From assembly GCA_902619855.1 (NCBI GenBank), contig CACNGE010000013.1, forward strand, positions 1 to 39,126: a DNA stretch of 39,126 bases, written 5' to 3'. Positions 1-7,424 of the stretch are shown here, in pieces (position 1 is the stretch's first letter; every line of letters begins with the position of its first letter). Under the pieces are notes generated by a model. It did no database searches, was not told the origin of the DNA, and worked only from the letters and a program-made list of their open reading frames with translations. The DNA is from an uncultured Bacteroidota bacterium (GTDB lineage: Bacteria > Bacteroidota > Bacteroidia > Flavobacteriales > Flavobacteriaceae). The position numbers were made by a program, and so were the translations under genes.

Positions 1-79
1 AAAAGAACAAATAAAATACGATTTGGATTCATACTCTAAATATACACAAGTTTATGTGATTGGTAATCCAAATGATTAA
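1..79 (+). CDS. C-terminal end of an unidentified protein (5' truncated)
   Basis: Frame 2 of the window start is open for 25 codons and ends in TAA at 77-79. The residues read KEQIKYDLDSYSKYTQVYVI and then GNPND. The composition looks like real protein, and the reading runs toward parE on the same strand. I do not recognise the family. The rest of the gene lies outside the window. The 112 bases between this stop and parE show no clear terminator or promoter. It could also be a chance open frame, because only 25 codons are visible. Confidence 0.45.
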   Translation, partial: KEQIKYDLDSYSKYTQVYVIGNPND

Positions 80-191
80 ACTTTAACATATTTTGAAAGA
101 ATGTATTTTCAACAAAAGCTGTTTTCATATTGTTAATTTCTTTCACTGTTCTTGATCACATAATTTACGGCGAAGTTTTAAATTAGCAGCC

Positions 192-2045
192 ATGCCACAA
201 ACCACCCAATATACAGAAGATAATATCCGGTCTCTTGATTGGAAAGAGCATATTCGCATGCGCCCTGGTATGTATATTGGCAAGCTCGGCGATGGGTCAT
301 CTGCCGATGATGGGATTTATATTTTACTTAAAGAGGTTCTCGACAACAGTATTGATGAGTTTGTCATGGGTGCTGGAAAAACCATTGAAATTGCAGTGAA
401 AGAGGGACAAGTCACTGTTCGTGACTATGGACGTGGAATCCCTTTGGGAAAGGTGGTTGATGTTGTGTCGCGTATGAACACTGGTGGTAAATATGACACA
501 CGCGCTTTTAAAAAATCAGTTGGTCTAAATGGGGTTGGCACAAAAGCAGTCAATGCCCTTTCAACGTATTTTAAGGTCGAATCCATTCGCGATGATCAAT
601 CAAAGGTTGCTGTTTTTGAGCGAGGAGAGCTCATAGAAGACCCTGGAAAAGAACCGAGCAGCAAACGCAAAGGCACATCTGTGTCTTTTGTGCCAGACGA
701 AAGCATTTTTAAGCACTTTCGATATCGTCATGAGTACATCGTTAGAATGCTCAAAAACTATGTGTATCTCAATCCAGGACTGACGATTGTCTTTAATGGC
801 GAGAAATACAAGTCCGAAAATGGATTAAAGGATCTGCTTATAGACAACAACAACGCTGAGGATATGCTTTATCCAATCATCCATTTGCGTGGCAATGATA
901 TTGAAGTGGCTATCACACACAGCAAAACACAATACAGCGAAGAATATCACTCCTTTGTCAATGGGCAACACACAACCCAAGGTGGTACCCATCAATCTGC
1001 TTTTAGAGAAGCCATCGTAAAGACTGTTCGAGAACACTATGGCAAAAATTTTGACGCATCAGATATTCGAAAATCTATCATATCAGCTATAAGTATAAAG
1101 GTCATGGAACCAGTGTTTGAGTCCCAAACAAAAACCAAATTGGGATCAACTGATATGGGTGGTGACCTGCCAACTGTTCGCACATATATCAATGATTTTA
1201 TTGTAACAAAACTCGATAATTATCTGCATAAAAACCCTACAACTGCCGAGCAACTCCAACGCAAAATCATACAGGCTGAAAAAGAGAGAAAAGAACTCTC
1301 TGGCATAAGAAAATTGGCACGTGAACGAGCCAAAAAAGCGAGTTTACACAACAAAAAATTACGTGATTGTCGAATCCATTTGGGGGATATGAAAAAAGAA
1401 AGACGATTGGAGTCAACTCTTTTTATTACAGAGGGAGACTCTGCAAGTGGATCTATCACAAAATCGAGAGATGTTAACACCCAAGCAGTGTTTAGTTTGC
1501 GAGGTAAACCCTTGAATTCTTATGGGATGAGTAAAAAAATTGTTTATGAAAATGAAGAGTTCAACTTGCTGCAAGCAGCACTGAATATTGAAGAGAGTTT
1601 GGAGGATTTGCGCTACAATAATATCGTCATCGCTACAGATGCTGACGTAGATGGCATGCACATTCGTTTGTTGTTGATCACATTCTTTTTACAGTTCTTT
1701 CCAGAACTGATTAAAGAAGGCCATATGTATATTTTGCAAACCCCACTTTTTAGGGTAAGGAACAAAAAAGAAACGATTTATTGCTACTCAGAACAGGAGC
1801 GAATCGATGCCATCAACAAGCTAGGACAGAAGCCTGAAATTACAAGGTTTAAGGGATTGGGAGAGATTTCACCTGACGAGTTCAAACACTTTATTGGGGA
1901 AAATATTCGTTTGGATCCCATCATGCTAGACCGATCTGTTGGTATAGACGAATTGTTGTCATTTTATATGGGTAAAAACACCCCCAAACGTCAAGAGTTT
2001 ATTATTGATAATCTAAAAGTCGAACTTGATCAAGTAGAGGAGTAG
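192..2045 (+). CDS. parE: DNA topoisomerase IV subunit B (ATPase subunit)
   Basis: ParE supplies ATP-driven gate closure in the ParC2ParE2 type II topoisomerase, which decatenates daughter chromosomes and relaxes supercoils. The GHKL ATPase domain is clear: [10 protein letters not shown] with Glu48 and Asn52, DYGRGIP near 78-84 and GLNGVGTKA near 113. The TOPRIM domain has EGDSASG near 414-420 and DADVDG near 483-488, which bind the catalytic metal. The length of 617 aa fits short ParE/GyrB proteins without the large insertion of proteobacterial GyrB. parC follows after a single base on the same strand, which separates this pair from gyrA/gyrB. The start at 192 gives the usual short N-terminus before the [15 protein letters not shown] motif. 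Confidence 0.95.
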   Translation: MPQTTQYTEDNIRSLDWKEHIRMRPGMYIGKLGDGSSADDGIYILLKEVLDNSIDEFVMGAGKTIEIAVKEGQVTVRDYGRGIPLGKVVDVVSRMNTGGKYDTRAFKKSVGLNGVGTKAVNALSTYFKVESIRDDQSKVAVFERGELIEDPGKEPSSKRKGTSVSFVPDESIFKHFRYRHEYIVRMLKNYVYLNPGLTIVFNGEKYKSENGLKDLLIDNNNAEDMLYPIIHLRGNDIEVAITHSKTQYSEEYHSFVNGQHTTQGGTHQSAFREAIVKTVREHYGKNFDASDIRKSIISAISIKVMEPVFESQTKTKLGSTDMGGDLPTVRTYINDFIVTKLDNYLHKNPTTAEQLQRKIIQAEKERKELSGIRKLARERAKKASLHNKKLRDCRIHLGDMKKERRLESTLFITEGDSASGSITKSRDVNTQAVFSLRGKPLNSYGMSKKIVYENEEFNLLQAALNIEESLEDLRYNNIVIATDADVDGMHIRLLLITFFLQFFPELIKEGHMYILQTPLFRVRNKKETIYCYSEQERIDAINKLGQKPEITRFKGLGEISPDEFKHFIGENIRLDPIMLDRSVGIDELLSFYMGKNTPKRQEFIIDNLKVELDQVEE

Positions 2046-2046
2046 T

Positions 2047-4638
2047 ATGGACGAGCATTTGGACGAACATTTCGACGAATCGCAAGATACCCTTGTCAAG
2101 GTAACAGGGATGTATAAGGATTGGTTTTTGGACTATGCCTCATACGTGATTTTGGAGCGTGCTGTCCCTGCCATTACCGATGGTTTAAAACCAGTGCAAA
2201 GGCGTATCCTTCACTCGATGCGTGAGTTAGATGATGGGCGCTACAACAAAGTGGCAAACATCGTTGGACATAGCATGCAATATCACCCACATGGTGATGC
2301 AAGTATTTCTGATGCGATGGTACAAATTGGTCAAAAGGACTTGCTGATCGACACACAAGGGAATTGGGGAAATATCCTCACTGGCGACAGCGCTGCTGCT
2401 TCACGATATATCGAAGCTCGTCTATCAAAGTTTGCGCTTGAAGTTGTCTATAGCCCAAAAGTAACCCAGTGGCAGCTGTCGTATGATGGGAGGAAAAAAG
2501 AACCGATTAACCATCCAGTAAAATTTCCACTACTTCTCGCACAGGGTGGTGAGGGGATTGCTGTCGGGTTGTCAACAAAGATCTTACCTCATAATTTTAT
2601 TGAACTGATTGATGCATCGATCAAACACCTTAAAGGAAGACGATTTGAGTTATACCCTGATTTTCCAACAGGTGGTGTGATGGACATTGGTCAATACAAC
2701 GATGGACTGAGAGGGGGCAAAATTCGTATTCGTGCCAAGGTTTCTCAACTCGATAAAAACACTTTGGTCATACGCGAGATTCCATTTAGTACAACCACAT
2801 CTTCTCTTATTGAGTCTATTTTGAAAGCCAATGACAAGGGAAAAATAAAAATCAAAAGAATTGAGGACAATACAGCTGCTGAGGTTGAAATTCTGATCCA
2901 TCTACCAGTAAATATATCACCTGACAAAACCATTGATGCCCTCTTTGCCTTCACAGCCTGTGAGACTTCTATTTCACCACTTGGGTGTATTATCGAGGAC
3001 AACAAACCTCTCTTTATAGGTGTAAGTGAAATGTTGCGCAGGTCAACAGACTACACTGTTTCGATACTCGAGCAGGAGTTGTTGGTAAAAAAGGCAGAAT
3101 TGGAAGAGCAATGGCACTTTGCATCTCTCGAGCGCATTTTTATTGAGAATCGAATCTATCGTGACATCGAAGAACAAGAAACTTGGGAGGGTGTGATTCA
3201 AGCCATTCACAAAGGGTTAGCACCTCATATCGGTCTTTTAAAACGAGAGGTAAACGACGATGACGTTGTTCGATTGACAGAAATCCGAATCAAGCGAATT
3301 TCAAAATTTGATCTTGACAGAGCCCAACAACGCATTGATGCCCTCGAGGCTGATTTGGCACTAGTAAAGCATGACCTTGCAAATTTGACAGATTTTGCTA
3401 TCAGTTACTTCAAGCACCTAAAACAAACCTATGGGAAGGGTCGCGAGCGAAAAACAGAGATTCGTGTCTTCGACGACGTTGATGCAAAAAAAGTTGTCAT
3501 TCGAAACACCAAGCTCTATATAAATCGTGAAGAGGGTTTTGTAGGCACATCGCTTCGCAAAGATGAATATGTCACCGACTGTGCTGATATCGATGATATT
3601 ATCGTGTTTACAGCCGATGGAAAAATGACAGTAACAAAGGTTGAGGCCAAAACATTTATTAGAAAGAATATCATACACGTTGCTGTCTTTAAGAAGAAAG
3701 ACGATCGAACGATATACAATATGATCTACAGAGATGGTCGAGGTGGAACGACCTACATGAAGCGATTCCCTGTGACAAGTGTAACTAGAGATAAAGAGTA
3801 TGATTTAACCAATGGCAATGCTCAATCCAAAGTGTTTTACTTCTCAGCAAACCCAAATGGTGAAGCAGAAATCGTAACAGTTTTACTGCGCCAATCTAAG
3901 GGGATAAAAAAACTAAAATGGGATGTTGACTTTGCAAATTTGGATATCAAATCGAGAGGCGTTCGTGGGAATACAGTTACCAAATACACTGTCAATCGCA
4001 TTGAGCTCAAGGAAGAAGGGGTTTCAACACTAAAGCCACGCAATATATGGTTTGATGAAACTGTTGGTCGCCTCAACGTCGATGGACGAGGAGATCTGAT
4101 TGGTGCTTTTCGTGGTGATGATCGCTTGTTGATCGCTACACATTCAGGTATGATCAAAACTGCAATTCCAGATCTAAATATGCACTTTCCAGAAGATATG
4201 CTTGTATTGGAGAAATGGGAAACTAACAAACCAATATCTGTGATTTATTTTGATACAGCCAAAGAGCGATATTTTGGAAAACGCTTTGTCATTGAAGCTG
4301 CAGACAAAGAAGAACAGTTTGTAAAGGAGGGCAAACAAAATCAACTTGAATTGATCAATACAGATTATCGCCCTGTGTTTGAAATTGAATTTTCAAAACC
4401 TAGAGGAAAAGATCCAAAACCATCCCAACAGATAAGTTTTGAAGACTTTATAGCTGTGAAAGGGATTAAAGCAATTGGCAATCAGGTCACATCACTAAAG
4501 GTCAAGCAGTTTAATGTTTTGGATCCTTTACCCTATGAAAAAACAACAGAAGAAATGCCAGCCGACATCGAAGTAGAAGACCCTCAAACTGTTTCAAAAG
4601 AGAAAGATGATGACCCTCAAATCACTTTGGATCTCTAG
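2047..4638 (+). CDS. parC: DNA topoisomerase IV subunit A (breakage-reunion subunit)
   Basis: ParC cuts and rejoins the gate DNA segment through a transient phosphotyrosine bond. The active-site Tyr is Tyr121 in AAASRYIEARL. The winged-helix region before it has the conserved HPHGDASISDAM segment. A coiled-coil segment lies near 410-450. The C-terminal beta-pinwheel DNA-wrapping domain runs from about 490 to 800 and is followed by an acidic tail. The length of 863 aa suits Bacteroidetes ParC. It starts one base after the parE stop, so the two are surely co-transcribed. The residue aligned with the quinolone-contact Ser of E. coli GyrA/ParC is Ala here (GDAS rather than GDSA), which I believe is common in this family. 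Confidence 0.95.
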   Translation: MDEHLDEHFDESQDTLVKVTGMYKDWFLDYASYVILERAVPAITDGLKPVQRRILHSMRELDDGRYNKVANIVGHSMQYHPHGDASISDAMVQIGQKDLLIDTQGNWGNILTGDSAAASRYIEARLSKFALEVVYSPKVTQWQLSYDGRKKEPINHPVKFPLLLAQGGEGIAVGLSTKILPHNFIELIDASIKHLKGRRFELYPDFPTGGVMDIGQYNDGLRGGKIRIRAKVSQLDKNTLVIREIPFSTTTSSLIESILKANDKGKIKIKRIEDNTAAEVEILIHLPVNISPDKTIDALFAFTACETSISPLGCIIEDNKPLFIGVSEMLRRSTDYTVSILEQELLVKKAELEEQWHFASLERIFIENRIYRDIEEQETWEGVIQAIHKGLAPHIGLLKREVNDDDVVRLTEIRIKRISKFDLDRAQQRIDALEADLALVKHDLANLTDFAISYFKHLKQTYGKGRERKTEIRVFDDVDAKKVVIRNTKLYINREEGFVGTSLRKDEYVTDCADIDDIIVFTADGKMTVTKVEAKTFIRKNIIHVAVFKKKDDRTIYNMIYRDGRGGTTYMKRFPVTSVTRDKEYDLTNGNAQSKVFYFSANPNGEAEIVTVLLRQSKGIKKLKWDVDFANLDIKSRGVRGNTVTKYTVNRIELKEEGVSTLKPRNIWFDETVGRLNVDGRGDLIGAFRGDDRLLIATHSGMIKTAIPDLNMHFPEDMLVLEKWETNKPISVIYFDTAKERYFGKRFVIEAADKEEQFVKEGKQNQLELINTDYRPVFEIEFSKPRGKDPKPSQQISFEDFIAVKGIKAIGNQVTSLKVKQFNVLDPLPYEKTTEEMPADIEVEDPQTVSKEKDDDPQITLDL

Positions 4639-4641
4639 GGC

Positions 4642-5022
4642 TTAGTCCTCAAGCCTCGTCACACGACCACGCTGAACATTGGATCGATCGCCAACCAAAT
4701 TGTATTCGAAGATATAACCATCTTCAAAGGTGGATAAAATTTTCATCTGCACTGCTTTTGCTTCTTGAAAGGTCAGAGGGTTGCGCTTGGTTACGATACA
4801 CTCACAATCGCTCACCCAACGAATATTAGCAGTGTCAGGGTTTTCAAAAAAGTAATCAATCTCGATAGAATCGTTTCGTACAAATCGACTAGAAAGGGTA
4901 TCACCATCCACAATAGTGTAGAAGCTGAATAACCCAGTTTGGAAAGCTTTACAATTTCGCTCCATGGTGTAACAAGCTGTAAAGATTATAAAGACTACAA
5001 CAAAGAGAATTATGACTCGCAT
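4642..5022 (-). CDS. Small predicted lipoprotein convergent with parC
   Basis: This 126-aa protein begins with Arg and a hydrophobic stretch (residues 3-14) ending in FTAC, so Cys17 could be the lipidated residue after signal peptidase II cleavage. The rest is hydrophilic with several Cys (YTMERNC, CECIV) and no recognisable enzyme motif. It ends three bases from the parC stop on the opposite strand. Small proteins of this size next to parC are common in flavobacteria and are sometimes labelled topoisomerase IV by neighbourhood only. The sequence shows no topoisomerase similarity. Function is unknown, and an envelope location is inferred from the lipobox. Confidence 0.75.
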   Translation of the reverse strand: MRVIILFVVVFIIFTACYTMERNCKAFQTGLFSFYTIVDGDTLSSRFVRNDSIEIDYFFENPDTANIRWVSDCECIVTKRNPLTFQEAKAVQMKILSTFEDGYIFEYNLVGDRSNVQRGRVTRLED

Positions 5023-5042
5023 AACAGATTATAGATGCGAAA

Positions 5043-5453
5043 TTAATCAATTTTGGAAATGTGCTCAGTAAAACTTCCATCTTTTAGAAGCAAAATAACT
5101 TTGTCAATCTTACTCTCTGATATCGAGACAGTTGGAGGTTCAGTTGGTTTTTCTGGGGTTTCGTAAGATTCAGTAGGCAGCGAAAGCTCTTCAGCTTTTG
5201 TTTCTGCAGTGTTATCTGCTGGTTGCTGATATGACTTTGCAGCATCTGTTTGTTTACCAAAAAGAAGCCAATCGGTGGAGTAGGAGGGGAAAGCACGAAT
5301 GATTTTAAGGATAAACTCCAGGCTAGGCTTATTACGCCCAGACAAAACATGTGAAATCGATGAGCGCTGAACACCTATGGTATCAGCAAATGTTGAAGAA
5401 CTCAACTGCTGCTCCTCCAAAATCTGACTGATTCTTTTTACAATTTCTTCCAT
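5043..5453 (-). CDS. XRE-family helix-turn-helix transcriptional regulator
   Basis: The 136-aa protein has an N-terminal XRE/Cro-CI type helix-turn-helix at about residues 8-50 (FADTIGVQRSSISHVLSGRN), followed by KPSLEFILKIIRAFPSYSTDWLLFGK, a typical continuation in Bacteroidetes. A low-complexity Pro/Thr/Glu-rich linker leads to a short conserved-looking end (LLKDGSFTEHISKID). A longer frame is open up to 5519, but its extra 22 residues are hydrophobic and run through the promoter-like region, so I chose the Met at 5453. It is divergent from the M14 peptidase gene. The shared intergenic region is full of TTTAC/GTAAA half-sites, and one such inverted repeat ends next to the start codon, which suggests autoregulation. 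The targets are not known. Confidence 0.85.
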   Translation of the reverse strand: MEEIVKRISQILEEQQLSSSTFADTIGVQRSSISHVLSGRNKPSLEFILKIIRAFPSYSTDWLLFGKQTDAAKSYQQPADNTAETKAEELSLPTESYETPEKPTEPPTVSISESKIDKVILLLKDGSFTEHISKID

Positions 5454-5457
5454 TTTA

Positions 5458-5465
5458 CAAATGTA
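5458..5465 (-). promoter_or_regulatory. -7 box (TACATTTG) of the XRE regulator gene
   Basis: On the minus strand this reads TACATTTG, an exact match to the flavobacterial TAnnTTTG -7 consensus. Only four bases separate it from the start codon at 5453, so the transcript would be leaderless or nearly so. I see no TTG at the expected -33 distance. Confidence 0.4.
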
Positions 5466-5612
5466 AATAAATGTAAATATTGATAATAAATAAGTAAATA
5501 TACAACTATTCCATAACACTCCAAACCATTTTTTATGTAATATATTACTTTATATAAATACTGTAAATAATTGATAATTAAGCATTTAATAAAAAAAAAA
5601 TACAAATGGTAT

Positions 5613-5636
5613 ACAATTGTAACAAATTACAATTGT
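5613..5636. repeat. Perfect inverted repeat, 10-bp arms with 4-base spacer
   Basis: The arms ACAATTGTAA (5613-5622) and TTACAATTGT (5627-5636) are exact reverse complements around CAAA. Each arm contains the palindrome ACAATTGT. There is no T-run after it, so it looks like a protein-binding site rather than a terminator. It sits in the middle of the XRE/M14 divergent region. Confidence 0.7.
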
Positions 5637-5700
5637 TTTTGTTTCCATTAGTAAACTTTTGAACTTTTCTTTTGTTTACTTTTGTAACTCGGATTCTGTT

Positions 5701-5708
5701 TACATTTG
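5701..5708 (+). promoter_or_regulatory. -7 box (TACATTTG) of the M14 peptidase gene
   Basis: This is an exact TAnnTTTG match, 18 bases before the ATG at 5727. A second match, TACTTTTG, lies at 5677-5684. TTG triplets upstream lie at 16 and 26 bases, just outside the usual 17-23 spacing. Both boxes fall inside TTTAC-N4-GTAAA-like repeats. Confidence 0.4.
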
Positions 5709-5726
5709 CAAACGATAACGCAAGAC

Positions 5727-6803
5727 ATGAATCCATTTCGCTCATCTTTTATTGAACGTCATTTGTCAGGTAGATATATTTGCAACTCTCATATAGAGCC
5801 TTTGCTGTCTGCATACAATAGTATTATTATTGGACATAGTGAGGCTGGTTTACCTATCCATCGTATTCGTTTAGGTACTGGTAATACAAAGGTGTTGATG
5901 TGGTCTCAAATGCATGGAAATGAGTCAACAACCACCAAAAGTATATTTGATCTATTGCTGTATTTACAATCAGACAAAAGTTTACTCGAAACCTTACAGC
6001 TTTCGATTATCCCTATCCTTAATCCTGATGGGGCAAAGTCATACACTCGATTCAATGCCAATCAAATTGATCTCAACAGAGATGCGATAGACTTATTTCA
6101 AGTCGAAAGTCGGATATTGCGCAAGGAGTTTGATGAATTTTCCCCTGATTATGCATTCAATCTACATGATCAGCGTACCATTTTTGGCGTTGAGGCTAAG
6201 CCAGCAACACTTTCGCTGCTTGCCCCTGCTTTTGACAAAGAACGAAATTTTAATAACTGTAGAACCAAAGCAGCAGAGTTGGCAGCAAGTGTTTTTCAGG
6301 GTCTTCAATCATCATCTATTGCCTCGCAAATCGGACGTTTTGACGATCAATTCAATCCAAACTGTGTAGGAGACGCTTTTCAGTCCTTGGGTGTGCCTAC
6401 CTTACTGATTGAAGCAGGTCACTTTCAAGATGATTACCATCGTGAACAGACTAGAGTGTTTGTTTTTAACGCTTACGTATTGGCACTACAAGCTATTGCA
6501 ACTTCTACTTTTGCTGATGTTTCGATTTATCACTCTATACCTGAAAACAAAAAGATATTTTTCGATTATGTTTTTAGAAACGTTCGTTATGTCGATCATG
6601 GCAATGAAAAAACAGCAGACGTTGGATTGCAATACAAAGAGGTTTTAAACGGGAATCAAATTGAGTTTCATGCTGTTTTTGCTGCTTTAGGAGATTTATC
6701 TAACATACATGGCCATATCGAGCCCAATTGTGAAAACCTTGAGCCTTTTTCCTTTAAAATCGAAGAATCCGCACAAAACTTACTGAAATCGTTGAATTTA
6801 TAA
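5727..6803 (+). CDS. M14-family zinc carboxypeptidase-like protein
   Basis: The 358-aa protein carries the metallocarboxypeptidase signature. The zinc ligands are His63 and Glu66 in MHGNES and His147 in FNLHDQ. The substrate-binding Asn-Arg pair is at 117-118 (DLNRD), and the catalytic Glu229 lies in LLIEAGHFQ. NPDG before the Asn-Arg pair is also typical. There is no signal peptide, so it probably acts in the cytoplasm on peptides or peptide-like amides. The exact substrate cannot be read from sequence. The frame extends to a TTG at 5706, but that codon lies inside the -7 box, so I chose the ATG at 5727. It is divergent from the XRE gene and followed by an Lrp/AsnC regulator on the same strand. 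Confidence 0.85.
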   Translation: MNPFRSSFIERHLSGRYICNSHIEPLLSAYNSIIIGHSEAGLPIHRIRLGTGNTKVLMWSQMHGNESTTTKSIFDLLLYLQSDKSLLETLQLSIIPILNPDGAKSYTRFNANQIDLNRDAIDLFQVESRILRKEFDEFSPDYAFNLHDQRTIFGVEAKPATLSLLAPAFDKERNFNNCRTKAAELAASVFQGLQSSSIASQIGRFDDQFNPNCVGDAFQSLGVPTLLIEAGHFQDDYHREQTRVFVFNAYVLALQAIATSTFADVSIYHSIPENKKIFFDYVFRNVRYVDHGNEKTADVGLQYKEVLNGNQIEFHAVFAALGDLSNIHGHIEPNCENLEPFSFKIEESAQNLLKSLNL

Positions 6804-6878
6804 AGCGATTTACAATAAAATAGCATATACAATACATTAAATTCAAAAAATTTTTACTTTATTTGCAAAAAATATAAT

Positions 6879-7358
6879 ATGAGCAAAATAAAATTGGACG
6901 AAATCGATCATCAGATATTAGATATTCTTATTGATAATATGCGAACTCCTTTTACTGATATTGCAAAAAAGCTTTTGATTTCTGCAGGTACAGTACATGT
7001 TCGCGTCAAAAAAATGGAAGATGCTGGCATCATTAAAGGTTCATCCTTGACTCTTGATTACAGAAAATTAGGTTATTCATTTATTGCCTACATTGGTATC
7101 TACCTGGAAAAAACACACCAGACAAAATATGTTTTGGAGCGACTTTCGGAAATCCCCAACGTCACTGTTGCACATATTACGACTGGAAAATTTAATATTT
7201 ATTGTAAAGTGCGTGCAAAAAGTACAGAGCACGCGAAAGAAATCATCTTTTCTATCGATGATATTGATGGTATTTTACGTACCGAAACGATGATTTCGCT
7301 AGAGGAAAGTATCAATGACAAAAAGCGTTTGATGCACACCATTTTTCAAGAACTCTAA
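6879..7358 (+). CDS. Lrp/AsnC-family transcriptional regulator
   Basis: The 159-aa protein has the standard Lrp layout. The N-terminal winged helix covers about residues 5-60 (DEIDHQILDILIDNMRTPFT, then IAKKLLISAGTVHVRVKKME). The C-terminal RAM ligand-binding and oligomerisation domain covers about 68-150. Such proteins bind DNA as oligomers and usually respond to amino acids. It lies 75 bases after the M14 peptidase gene on the same strand and is followed by a clear terminator, so the two could be co-transcribed. A link between peptide breakdown and amino-acid sensing is possible but only inferred. Confidence 0.92.
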   Translation: MSKIKLDEIDHQILDILIDNMRTPFTDIAKKLLISAGTVHVRVKKMEDAGIIKGSSLTLDYRKLGYSFIAYIGIYLEKTHQTKYVLERLSEIPNVTVAHITTGKFNIYCKVRAKSTEHAKEIIFSIDDIDGILRTETMISLEESINDKKRLMHTIFQEL

Positions 7359-7378
7359 GAGGATTACAACACAGTTTG

Positions 7379-7410
7379 AACCCTCTTACAACAAGTTCGA
7401 GGGTTTTTTA
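7379..7410 (+). terminator. Rho-independent terminator after the Lrp gene
   Basis: The arms AACCCTC (7379-7385) and GAGGGTT (7399-7405) form a 7-bp stem with a 13-base loop, directly followed by a run of Ts. It separates the Lrp gene from ppc, which starts at 7425, so ppc probably has its own promoter or depends on readthrough. Confidence 0.8.
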
Positions 7411-7424
7411 ATGATAAATAATTT

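Larger units (their letters stand above)
5454..5726. promoter_or_regulatory. Divergent control region between XRE and M14 genes, rich in TTTAC/GTAAA half-sites
   Basis: This 273-base AT-rich region has no plausible gene. It holds three imperfect inverted repeats of the form TTTAC-N4-GTAAA: TTTACAAATGTAAA at 5454-5467, TTTACTTTTGTAAC at 5675-5688 and TTTACATTTGCAAA at 5699-5712. Further GTAAA half-sites are at 5473, 5494, 5563 and 5651. The first repeat lies over the -7 box of the XRE gene and the last over the -7 box of the peptidase gene. An operator role for the XRE protein is inferred. Part of the similarity comes from the TAnnTTTG promoter consensus itself. Confidence 0.5.

Noticed and set aside
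5043-5453. XRE gene as antitoxin of a toxin-antitoxin pair
   Set aside because: No toxin-like small gene is adjacent. Neighbours are a lipoprotein and a divergent M14 peptidase with its own promoter.
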